NCBI RefSeq assembly: GCF_001655685.1
Contig: NZ_LYVF01000164.1
Location: 1 to 64,000 of the forward strand
From: Desulfotomaculum copahuensis
GTDB lineage: Bacteria; Bacillota; Desulfotomaculia; Desulfotomaculales; Desulfovirgulaceae
Length of the DNA: 64,000 nucleotides
Reading direction: 5' to 3'
Positions 15,980-23,512 of this stretch are shown piece after piece. The number at the start of each line of letters is the position of its first letter. Position 1 is the stretch's first letter. The translations under genes and the position numbers were made by a program. The notes under the pieces were generated by a model. The model made no database searches. It saw only the letters and a program-made list of their open reading frames with translations, and was not told the DNA's origin.

Positions 15980-17506
15980 ATGCAGGCGGCTTAAATCATA
16001 TCTGTGCACACCGCCCAAAAGGAGCAAAATAAACAAATAGGTGAACCCGCCAAGCAGCAGGAAAAAACCGATGTGAAAAATTGAATCCGGCTTGAACATA
16101 TATTCACGCCATAACTGCATTACCGCCAGCATACCGGCGGTGGCCGCCAGCGGTTTGCCCAGACAGTACCCGGGATCAACGCGCAGCCGGATGCTTCTCC
16201 TTAAATCAAGATAATTCAAAAGGGCCATAATCATATAGCCAAGACTGATGGCCGCCGCCGTTCCCCGGACGGTCAGGGAGGGAACCGCTGTCAGATAATA
16301 AATACCGATAATCTTAAAGAGGGAGGCAACAAGCAGGTTTTTCAACGGCCGGTCGGCCAGTCCCAAACCCTGTAAAACACCGGTCACGGTTTGCTGCAAA
16401 TACAAGAAAGGACCGCCGAGAGCAAGTATGGCCAACGCCTGCCCGGCCTCGCCGTAACCAAAAAGCACAGCACACAATTCACGGGGCATAAACCAGAAAA
16501 CGGCGGCGGTGGGCAATCCGGCCAGCATCGTTAAACGCAGTGCCTCTTCGGTCCGCCCGCGCACCAGCGCCAGATCGTTTTGAGCCAGGGCGTCACTGAT
16601 CGCCGGCACCAGCGCGGTGGCCAGGGATATGGTGACAATACCCGGAGTAAACAATAATGTTTCGGCAATACCCACCAGTTGTCCGTAAGTGGCCGTGGTC
16701 TCGAGCAAACCCAGACCGGCCGCCTGCAGTCGCCGGGGAATCAGGATGGCATCCACGGAAAGCAGCGCAGTGGACACAAAGCGGGTCAGGGTAACCGGGA
16801 CGGCCAATTGAAAAATGCGCCGGGCATCCACGTACAGGGGCGCCGGCAGATTGAGGCGCAACCCGGTCAAAGGGGGCCTTTTTTGCACATAAATGAACAG
16901 CATGAGCAAAAAACCGGCCAGTTCACCACAGACCACTCCTAAAGAAATGCCCATGGCCGCGTACTCCACCCCCCGGGGCAACAACAAATAGGCAATGACC
17001 AACCCGGCTGTCACACGGATTATTTGTTCCACCACCTGAGTCGTAGCCGTGGGAGTCATCTGCTGCAGTCCCTGGAAAAAACCGCGGAAGGCCGAGCAGA
17101 GCGATACAATGATTATGGCCGGAATCAAAGCAAGCAAGCTGTAATAAACCTTGGGGTGGGGAAAAGCAAGCTGTTTTATCCATGGCAGGGCGAAAAGAAG
17201 CAGCCCGGTGAGAAAAACACTGCTCCCGGTAATGCACCAGAAAGCGATGGTGAATATGCGGTAGGCCCCGTATAAATTTTTCCGGGCCACCTCTTCAGCC
17301 ACCAGTTTGGCAATGGCCACCGGAATGCCCGCTCCGGCCAACACCAGCACCAGCACATAAATAGGATAAACCATATTAAAAAGCCCGACACCTTCCGGCC
17401 GGATAATGCGGATCATGGCAATCTGATAAATAAAACCGATCACCCGGTTGAACAGGCTGGCCACCAGGAGAATGAATGCGCCGTAAACAAAGGACTGCCT
17501 GGTCAT
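15959..17506 (-). CDS. spoVB: stage V sporulation protein B-like MATE/MurJ-type flippase
   Basis: The 515-residue protein has about 14 hydrophobic segments and the SpoVB/polysaccharide-exporter signatures near the N-terminus (NRVIGFIYQIAMIRII, then GVGLFNMVYPIYVLVL). SpoVB-type proteins of the MOP superfamily flip lipid-linked precursors during spore cortex synthesis. GAGGTGG lies seven bases before ATG 17506; the TTG at 17521 is upstream of that site. It is convergent with surE and nothing is co-transcribed after it. Confidence 0.85.
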   Translation of the reverse strand: MTRQSFVYGAFILLVASLFNRVIGFIYQIAMIRIIRPEGVGLFNMVYPIYVLVLVLAGAGIPVAIAKLVAEEVARKNLYGAYRIFTIAFWCITGSSVFLTGLLLFALPWIKQLAFPHPKVYYSLLALIPAIIIVSLCSAFRGFFQGLQQMTPTATTQVVEQIIRVTAGLVIAYLLLPRGVEYAAMGISLGVVCGELAGFLLMLFIYVQKRPPLTGLRLNLPAPLYVDARRIFQLAVPVTLTRFVSTALLSVDAILIPRRLQAAGLGLLETTATYGQLVGIAETLLFTPGIVTISLATALVPAISDALAQNDLALVRGRTEEALRLTMLAGLPTAAVFWFMPRELCAVLFGYGEAGQALAILALGGPFLYLQQTVTGVLQGLGLADRPLKNLLVASLFKIIGIYYLTAVPSLTVRGTAAAISLGYMIMALLNYLDLRRSIRLRVDPGYCLGKPLAATAGMLAVMQLWREYMFKPDSIFHIGFFLLLGGFTYLFILLLLGGVHRYDLSRLHSFLRLR

Positions 17507-17872
17507 GAAGAGCCACCTCAAGCTATATCTATGTCCAACCGGCTTTTGCTATGTGGCCAACCTTGTCGCCGCAGCCTGGATTATATACCGTCAATATTTT
17601 CACTTAAAGACAAGGAATTTGGGGCCGGCGTATAGAATATCAGGTGATCAGGCTCCTTAACGGCGGCCTGACGCACACCGGGCCTTGACTGGCATGCGGG
17701 TACGCTGGATAAACGTTAAACCGCTGAATTATCACCGTGCCGCCGGGACGCCGGCAACCAGCGGCGGAAGCATGATCGTGCCCGTGGCGGGGCGTTTTTA
17801 TATTGGTAATCTTTTGCCGGGTATAGAAAAAACTTTTAGAGAAAACATTATTTACAAAAGGAGGTACGGGAT
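17507..17872. other. 366-bp intergenic region between spoVB and the EF-G paralogue
   Basis: The region holds the divergent 5' ends of spoVB and the EF-G-like gene. I see no coding frame with a credible start; a 63-codon frame at 17685-17876 has no ribosome-binding site. The one recognisable element is the promoter candidate listed at 17685-17713. Confidence 0.5.
17685..17713 (+). promoter_or_regulatory. candidate promoter of the EF-G-like gene
   Basis: TTGACT (17685-17690) is followed after 17 bases by GATAAA (17708-17713), about 160 bases before the TTG start at 17873. The -35 is good and the -10 matches four of six positions. Confidence 0.4.
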
Positions 17873-19900
17873 TTGAAAAATTACCCCAGTTCATTTATCC
17901 GTAATCTTGGTGTGGTGGCGCACGGCGGCGCCGGCAAAACTTCCCTGGTCGAAGCCATGCTGTTTAACACGGGAGTGATCAACCGTCTCGGCCGAGTGGA
18001 AGACGGCACAACCACAGCCGACTACCATCCGGAAGAAATCAACCGTCATCTAACCATTCACACCAGTCTGGTGCCCTGTGAATGGCAACAGCATAAACTG
18101 AATATGCTGGATACGCCCGGTTACTCCGATTTCATCGGCGAAGTGCGCGGTGCGCTTCGCGTGGTGGACAGCGCCTTGTTTGTGGTTTCCGCCGTGGACG
18201 GGGTGGAGGTGCAGACCGAAATTATCTGGGATTTGGCTGATCAGGCCGGCCTGCCCCGGATCGTTTTTATCAATAAGATGGACCGGGAAAATGCCAACTA
18301 TTTCAAGGTGCTTGATGAGCTGAAAGAAAAATTCAATGCGGATTTTGCACCCGTTCAGCTTCCAATCGGACAGGCCAATGATTTTTCCGGCATTGTGGAC
18401 ATGCTTGAACAAAAGGCCTACCAATACGATGCCGGCGGTAAAGCCACGGAAATTCCCGTTCCCGGTCAACTGGCCGAAAGCATTGCCGAACACCGGGAAA
18501 AACTGGTTGAAGCGGCCGTGGAGGCCGATGACGAGCTGATGATGAAATACCTGGAAGGCGAAGCGCTTTCCATTGAGGAATTGAAAACGGGACTGGCCAA
18601 GGGCGTAGCCTCGGCCAAAGTAATACCCGTGCTTTGCGGTTCGGCCACCCGTAATATGGCCATAACCAACCTGCTGGACTTTCTGATTCATTATGCCCCG
18701 GCCCCGCGGGTGGAGGAGGGTAAACCTTTCTCCGGCCTGGTGTTTAAGACCCTCGCCGACCCTTATGTGGGTAAAATGAATTTTATCCGTGTATATACCG
18801 GCACATTGAAAAGCGATTCCACAGTGTTAAACAGCAATAAAGAAAAGACGGAAAAGATCGGCCAGATTCTTTATGTCAGGGGCAAGGCCACTGCGCCGGT
18901 CCAGGAAGTTCCGGCCGGAGACATGGCCGTACTGGTCAAGCTGCAGGAAACAGGCACCGGGGACACGCTGTGCGATAAAGAGCAACCGGTAAAGCTGGCC
19001 GGCATTGATTTCCCGCAACCCACCCTGACCGTGGCCATTCAGCCCAAAAGCAAGGGCGACGAGGATAAGCTGGGCAACTCCCTGGCCAGGTTGCTGGAAG
19101 AGGATCCCACCGTACGGGTGGAAAAGAATGTCGAAACCAAGCAGACCCTGCTTACCGGTATGGGCGAAATGCACCTGGACATCCTGCTCGAAAAACTGAA
19201 ACGGAGGTTCGGTGTGGATGTAACCATGTCCTCCGCCCGGGTGCCTTACCGGGAAACCATCCGCAGTGAAGTGAAGGTGGAAGGCAAGCACAAAAAGCAA
19301 ACCGGCGGACACGGGCAATATGGTCACGTCTGGTTGCGCCTGGAACCACTGCCCGACAAGCCGTTTGAATTTACGGAGGAAATATTCGGCGGTTCAGTGC
19401 CGAAACAATATATCCCGGCAGTGGAAAAGGGCGTCCGGGAAGCAATGACCGAAGGCGTGCTGGCCGGATATCCGGTTACCGGGGTGAAGGTGGTTCTGTA
19501 CGACGGTTCCTACCACCCGGTGGATTCATCCGAACTGGCCTTTAAAATAGCCACCTCCCTGGCCTTCAAGAAGGGCTGTCAACAAGCCAAACCGGTACTG
19601 CTCGAACCAATCATGGAAGTTGAGGTCACAGTGCCGGAAAGCTACATGGGCGATATCATCAGCGACTTCAACAGCGCCAAACGGGGACGGATCCTGGGCA
19701 TGGAACCGGACGGCAAAAACACCCGGGTCAAGGCGATCGTACCCCTGGCGGAAATGTACCGTTACGCCATTGATCTGAAGTCCATGACCCAGGGCCGGGG
19801 TTCTTTTCACATGGTATTTTCTGGTTATGAGGAAGTACCCGCCCGTCTGGCGGAAGAAATCATCAAAAACGCCAAAACAGAAACTGAACCGGATAAATAA
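17873..19900 (+). CDS. EF-G-like GTPase (second elongation factor G type)
   Basis: The 675-residue protein has the full EF-G architecture: G domain with P-loop AHGGAGKTS (17-25), DTPGYSDF and NKMD, then domains II-V ending with RGSFHMVFSGYEEVP. The P-loop AHGGAGKT instead of the canonical AHIDAGKT, and the lack of an str operon (no rpsL, rpsG or tuf), mark it as the EF-G-like paralogue common in Clostridia, whose role in translation is not well defined. TTG 17873 follows AAGGAGG at eight to nine bases. A terminator follows. Confidence 0.9.
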   Translation: MKNYPSSFIRNLGVVAHGGAGKTSLVEAMLFNTGVINRLGRVEDGTTTADYHPEEINRHLTIHTSLVPCEWQQHKLNMLDTPGYSDFIGEVRGALRVVDSALFVVSAVDGVEVQTEIIWDLADQAGLPRIVFINKMDRENANYFKVLDELKEKFNADFAPVQLPIGQANDFSGIVDMLEQKAYQYDAGGKATEIPVPGQLAESIAEHREKLVEAAVEADDELMMKYLEGEALSIEELKTGLAKGVASAKVIPVLCGSATRNMAITNLLDFLIHYAPAPRVEEGKPFSGLVFKTLADPYVGKMNFIRVYTGTLKSDSTVLNSNKEKTEKIGQILYVRGKATAPVQEVPAGDMAVLVKLQETGTGDTLCDKEQPVKLAGIDFPQPTLTVAIQPKSKGDEDKLGNSLARLLEEDPTVRVEKNVETKQTLLTGMGEMHLDILLEKLKRRFGVDVTMSSARVPYRETIRSEVKVEGKHKKQTGGHGQYGHVWLRLEPLPDKPFEFTEEIFGGSVPKQYIPAVEKGVREAMTEGVLAGYPVTGVKVVLYDGSYHPVDSSELAFKIATSLAFKKGCQQAKPVLLEPIMEVEVTVPESYMGDIISDFNSAKRGRILGMEPDGKNTRVKAIVPLAEMYRYAIDLKSMTQGRGSFHMVFSGYEEVPARLAEEIIKNAKTETEPDK

Positions 19901-19918
19901 TAATAGAAATGCATTTTA

Positions 19919-19948
19919 AAAAAAGCAGGCTTCTAAGCCTGCTTTTTT
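19919..19948 (+). terminator. intrinsic terminator after the EF-G-like gene
   Basis: An A-tract leads into GCAGGC (19925-19930), which pairs with GCCTGC (19937-19942) followed by six T. The A and T tracts extend the stem, so it can act in both directions. Confidence 0.87.
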
Positions 19949-20113
19949 ATTATCTATATTGTCATAAAATAGTTGCACAGGTTTATGCTGAGCATCTCCT
20001 TGAGAAGAGAATTTCTCACCATGGGCAAGGTTTGCCCAGATTATTCATATTTCAAAAACCAAAAAATATTTATCAAAACCTTTCACCCAGGCAGGAAAAC
20101 TTAAAATTATGTC

Positions 20114-20132
20114 AAAGTATACAGTATACTTT
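20114..20132. promoter_or_regulatory. perfect 19-bp palindrome, operator candidate
   Basis: AAAGTATAC and GTATACTTT are perfect inverted arms around a single A. TATACT inside it could serve as a -10 element. The form suits a dimeric repressor such as a GntR-family regulator, but no regulator gene is adjacent. Confidence 0.5.
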
Positions 20133-20170
20133 CTTTTCAGAACATTTGATGTTGCCCAACCAGTCGGAAT

Positions 20171-20198
20171 TTGGCCTATTTCAACAATTTACTATAAT
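20171..20198 (+). promoter_or_regulatory. candidate sigma-A promoter of the MFS gene
   Basis: TATAAT (20193-20198) is preceded after 16 bases by TTGGCC (20171-20176). The -10 is perfect and the -35 weak, which suits a regulated promoter. It is 122 bases before the MFS start. Confidence 0.45.
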
Positions 20199-20319
20199 AT
20201 GCTATGCATTCCTAGGACAGCAATGCAGGCACGGGGAGGTGTATTAGAAAGGGAAAGGCTGGAAAACGAAAATCATTTAATTACTATGTAGGATACTATG
20301 CAGGAAGGAGAATGAAATC

Positions 20320-21636
20320 ATGAAGCCTTCAAATTATCGCTGGATTATCATTGGAATGGTTTTTCTGATTACAGTCATTAACTATGTTGACCGTTCGGCG
20401 ATAGCTTTTGCCATGCCGATTCTGAGCAAACTGTTTCATTTAAATGAAGAGCACATTGGTTTGACACTAGGTGCCTTTAATATCGGTTATGCGGCATTAT
20501 GCTTTTTTGGTGGATTAATGGTAGATAAGTGGGGATCACGTAAGGTTTGGCTAATTGCCGCACTGATCTGGTCCGTAAGCATTTTCTCCACGGCCTTTGC
20601 AGCTGGTTTCGCTTTCCTGTTCACCGTCCGTTTGTTCCTCGGACTGGCGGAAGGGCCGAACTTTCCGGCCTTAAACCGCGTGGTCGGCGACTGGCTGCCC
20701 AGTAAGGAAAGAGCGGTCGCGCTGGCCAACGCCCTCGTATCCGTGCCGCTGGCGCTGATGCTCGGCGGCCCGATTGTATCTCAACTGGCCATCCACTTTT
20801 CCTGGCGGGGAATGTTCATGATCCTGGGCGGTCTGGGCATTATCTGGGCACCCTTGTGGTTCTTCTTGTTCCGTGATTTTCCGGAACACTCCGTGCACGT
20901 AAACGATGCCGAACTGTCCCATATCAGGGAGCAAAAAAAAGTTTCCCGGGATATCTCCGAACAGGCCATCAGAAAGCATCAGCATGCCAGCTCGCCGGGT
21001 ATGTGGAGGTTTCTGCTGACCAACCCCACATTGCTTTCCAATGACTGGGCGTTCTTCGTTTTCGGCTACAACCTGTTTTTCTTCCTGGGCTGGCTGCCTA
21101 CCTTCTTAAGTAAATCCTACGGCATGGATTTGCAGCATGTGGGCATGTTCACCATCCTGCCCTGGGCGTTGGCTTCAATCCTGCTTTATTTTGTTGGCCA
21201 CCTGTCCGACCGGATCTTAAAATCAACTGGTAACCTGCGCCTGTCCCGTTCCTATCCAATCTGGATTTCGCAGTTGCTGGGCGCCCTGAGCTTGCTTCCT
21301 GTGATCATGTACCACTCACTGAGCCTGTCGTTGATCTCCATTTCCCTGGCGGTGGGATTCAACATGGCCTCCAATTCCACTTTCTACGCTGTCAATGTGG
21401 ACATGATCAAAGAAAAATCAGGTACCGCCCTCGGAATTATGGATTTCTTCTTTGCTGTGGCCGGTCTGATTGCCTCCACACTGACGGGTTTTATTGTCCA
21501 GCTCAGCGGTTCCTTCCACGGCGCCTTCGTGCTGGTGATCATTCTGAACCTGACCTCGGTGTTCAGCGTCCTCTTATTCCACCGTCCCGACAACAGCACT
21601 CTGGAAAAAACAACCCGTACCAGCCACGCATTTTAG
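20320..21636 (+). CDS. MFS transporter, anion:cation symporter (ACS) type
   Basis: The 438-residue protein has 12 hydrophobic segments and the MFS loop motif GLMVDKWGSRKV between segments 2 and 3. The start VINYVDRSAIAFAMP and the segment GLAEGPNFPALNRVVGDW are typical of the ACS family, which imports organic anions such as hexuronates, glucarate or aromatic acids. The exact substrate cannot be read from sequence. AAGGAG precedes ATG 20320. The 5' part is AT-richer than neighbouring genes, and the gene stands alone with its own operator-like palindrome, which may indicate transfer. Confidence 0.85.
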   Translation: MKPSNYRWIIIGMVFLITVINYVDRSAIAFAMPILSKLFHLNEEHIGLTLGAFNIGYAALCFFGGLMVDKWGSRKVWLIAALIWSVSIFSTAFAAGFAFLFTVRLFLGLAEGPNFPALNRVVGDWLPSKERAVALANALVSVPLALMLGGPIVSQLAIHFSWRGMFMILGGLGIIWAPLWFFLFRDFPEHSVHVNDAELSHIREQKKVSRDISEQAIRKHQHASSPGMWRFLLTNPTLLSNDWAFFVFGYNLFFFLGWLPTFLSKSYGMDLQHVGMFTILPWALASILLYFVGHLSDRILKSTGNLRLSRSYPIWISQLLGALSLLPVIMYHSLSLSLISISLAVGFNMASNSTFYAVNVDMIKEKSGTALGIMDFFFAVAGLIASTLTGFIVQLSGSFHGAFVLVIILNLTSVFSVLLFHRPDNSTLEKTTRTSHAF

Positions 21637-21691
21637 TCTGATGCCAAAATGGATCCATTACGCCATTTTCACCGGTTTCGCTAAAAAACGA

Positions 21692-21717
21692 AGGAGCCTC
21701 AAACCCTTGAGGCTCCT
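21692..21717 (-). terminator. terminator between the MFS gene and tRNA-Trp
   Basis: AGGAGCCTCAA (21692-21702) pairs perfectly with TTGAGGCTCCT (21707-21717). Read on the minus strand it is followed by TCGTTTTTT, so it terminates the tRNA transcript; on the plus strand a T-rich stretch also follows. Confidence 0.85.
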
Positions 21718-21726
21718 AACTTTCTT

Positions 21727-21802
<76 letters not shown>

Positions 21803-21825
21803 GTATGCCGTTTCCGGCAACAATT

Positions 21826-21854
21826 ATTATATCTTATGGAATTGCTTCCGTCAA
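21826..21854 (-). promoter_or_regulatory. sigma-A promoter of tRNA-Trp
   Basis: On the minus strand TTGACG (21854-21849) and TATAAT (21831-21826) are separated by exactly 17 bases, a near-perfect consensus promoter 24 bases before the tRNA 5' end. Confidence 0.85.
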
Positions 21855-22092
21855 GACAATTCCAGATCTGAATTCAAGGCGTTTGAATAATGCCGCATAT
21901 TCGGGCGGTCCGGGATTAAACCTTTTCCAGCACATTTGGGATACACAAATCGACCGGTCAACCGGGCGGGGATGACAGGGCATGTAAAAACTGCTAAGAT
22001 ATTATGAGGAAATAATAAAAAAGGAGGGGAATCCTGCCGCCGGGGCTGTTGTTCCCCAGCAAAGGCAATGGTTGCCGGCAGCCAGGCCGCAA

Positions 22093-23121
22093 ATGCCATT
22101 AGAATTCCGTAAAATTATCAATCAAACCCGCTTTCACCACCCGCTCAAGGATTTTGCCCTGACCACCGTACCCAACGAAATCCGTTTTGATCCCTTAACC
22201 GGACAAGCGGTACGTATCATGTCCTTCCGGAGCATGAAACTGGAGCGTCATGACTGGACACCTTTTGTGGAGGAATCGCGGCGGAAGTTCTGTCCGTTTT
22301 GTCCACCGAAGATGGAGAAGGTCACCCCGCGGTTCCCGGAAGACATTGTTCCCGGTGGACGCCTGCAGGTGGGCCGGGCGGTGGTGGTGCCCAACCTGAC
22401 ACCCTATGAATTGTATTCGGCTGTAACAATCATGTCACCCGAACATTACCTGTCCATGCCCGCACTGACGGCTGAAATCATTAGCGATAGCGTGTGTGCC
22501 GCCCTTGATTTTCTAAAACTGGCTGAAGCGGCGGATCCCGGCGGGGCCAGGTATGGCTCCATAAACTGGAACTATATGCCCTATTCCGGCGGATCGTTGA
22601 TCCACCCCCATTTGCAGATTCTGTCCGGACCGGCGCCATGCCGTTACGATGCCGGGCTGATCCGGTGCGGCAGGGAATATCTGCTTCAGAATGGACGCAA
22701 TTACTGGTCCGATTTAATCAATACGGAAATAAAAAATAATGAACGTTATCTGGGCCAAACCGGCAACACCCACTGGCTGGTCACATTTGCCCCACGCGCA
22801 TTATGTGACGTTACCGCCGTTATGCCGGAAAAAACGACCATCAACGACCTCACCCGACGCGATATAGACGATCTAGCAGCCGGGCTGCGTAAAGTGATCG
22901 AATTTTATGACGAAATCAATATCGCCAGTTTTAATGCCGCTCTTTATCTGGCCCGGCGGGAAGATGAGGGTTTTTGGGTCACCGCCCGCATTGTCGGCCG
23001 GTACACCATCTTCCCCCTGGTGGGCAGCGATTACAGTCATTTGCAGGTGATGCATGATGAACCGTGGACACTGCATATACCGGAGGAACTCACCCGTCAG
23101 CTTAAGCCCCGGTTCAATTGA
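22093..23121 (+). CDS. galT: galactose-1-phosphate uridylyltransferase-like protein (HIT superfamily)
   Basis: The protein has a zinc-type CxxC in KFCPFCPPK and the catalytic HIT-family motif GGSLIHPHLQI, in which the second histidine would form the nucleotidyl intermediate. This is the GalT architecture, which exchanges UMP between UDP-glucose and galactose-1-phosphate; related proteins act as ADP-dependent phosphorylases, so the substrate is open. No other galactose genes are nearby. The start is uncertain: ATG 22093 or TTG 22072, neither with a good ribosome-binding site, while a strong AAGGAGGGG lies about 60 bases upstream. Confidence 0.75.
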   Translation: MPLEFRKIINQTRFHHPLKDFALTTVPNEIRFDPLTGQAVRIMSFRSMKLERHDWTPFVEESRRKFCPFCPPKMEKVTPRFPEDIVPGGRLQVGRAVVVPNLTPYELYSAVTIMSPEHYLSMPALTAEIISDSVCAALDFLKLAEAADPGGARYGSINWNYMPYSGGSLIHPHLQILSGPAPCRYDAGLIRCGREYLLQNGRNYWSDLINTEIKNNERYLGQTGNTHWLVTFAPRALCDVTAVMPEKTTINDLTRRDIDDLAAGLRKVIEFYDEINIASFNAALYLARREDEGFWVTARIVGRYTIFPLVGSDYSHLQVMHDEPWTLHIPEELTRQLKPRFN

Positions 23122-23136
23122 ATGCAAGACCCCCCG

Positions 23137-23166
23137 GGTTGCCCGCTTTATGCGGGCAACCTTTTT
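23137..23166 (+). terminator. intrinsic terminator after the GalT-like gene
   Basis: GGTTGCCCGC (23137-23146) pairs perfectly with GCGGGCAACC (23152-23161) around a 5-nt loop and is followed by five T. Confidence 0.9.
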
Positions 23167-23271
23167 GCTGTCTTGATTTAATGCACACTCCGCCAGGCAG
23201 GAATTCAAAATCCGCCGGCGAATTAAAAAAGGAGGAGTGGTGTGTCCATTTAATATTCGGAGGTGGAGCCC

Positions 23272-23448
23272 TTGACACGCTGTATAATGTGCGGGCGGGA
23301 AATTGAACCGGAGGAGTTCAAGCCGGATCCATATGATGAAGATGACGATGAAATGCCGCGTAAGAAAGCGGTGTTAATCTGCCAATTATGTGAAGCTAAA
23401 CTTCGCCACGAGGCGGACGACACCCGGAAAAACCCCAAACCCATGTAA
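23272..23448 (+). CDS. small zinc-ribbon-like protein (DUF2197/YlaI-like)
   Basis: Two CxxC knuckles (CIMC near the N-terminus and CQLC about 35 residues later) flank an acidic linker (PDPYDEDDDE), as in small zinc-ribbon proteins of the DUF2197 type; that assignment is tentative. TTG 23272 is preferred because GGAGG (23259-23263) lies eight bases upstream, while the in-frame GTG 23263 overlaps it. The start TTGA also contains the stop of an 11-codon upstream frame (23240-23275) that has its own strong ribosome-binding site. The UPF0182 gene follows 64 bases later. Confidence 0.65.
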   Translation: MTRCIMCGREIEPEEFKPDPYDEDDDEMPRKKAVLICQLCEAKLRHEADDTRKNPKPM

Positions 23449-23512
23449 ACCCGGAACAGCGCCGCCGGATACTCTTTTAGCAGCAAAATTTGCGGCAGGG
23501 AGGAGAATTCAG

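Larger units (their letters stand above)
19949..20319. other. AT-rich regulatory region upstream of the MFS transporter gene
   Basis: About 370 bases are visibly richer in A and T than the flanks and contain no supportable gene. Several small dyads occur: ATGCT-g-AGCAT (19985-19995), GAGAA-t-TTCTC (20007-20017), TGGGCAA-ggt-TTGCCCA (20022-20038) and the long operator-like palindrome at 20114-20132. A promoter-like pair lies at 20171-20198. Confidence 0.55.

Noticed and set aside
17685-17876. 63-codon frame before the EF-G-like gene
   Set aside because: No ribosome-binding site, no recognisable family, and it overlaps the candidate promoter and the ribosome-binding site of the next gene.
19909-20247. 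112-codon frame before the MFS gene
   Set aside because: It begins inside the terminator of the EF-G-like gene, contains the palindrome and has non-coding composition.
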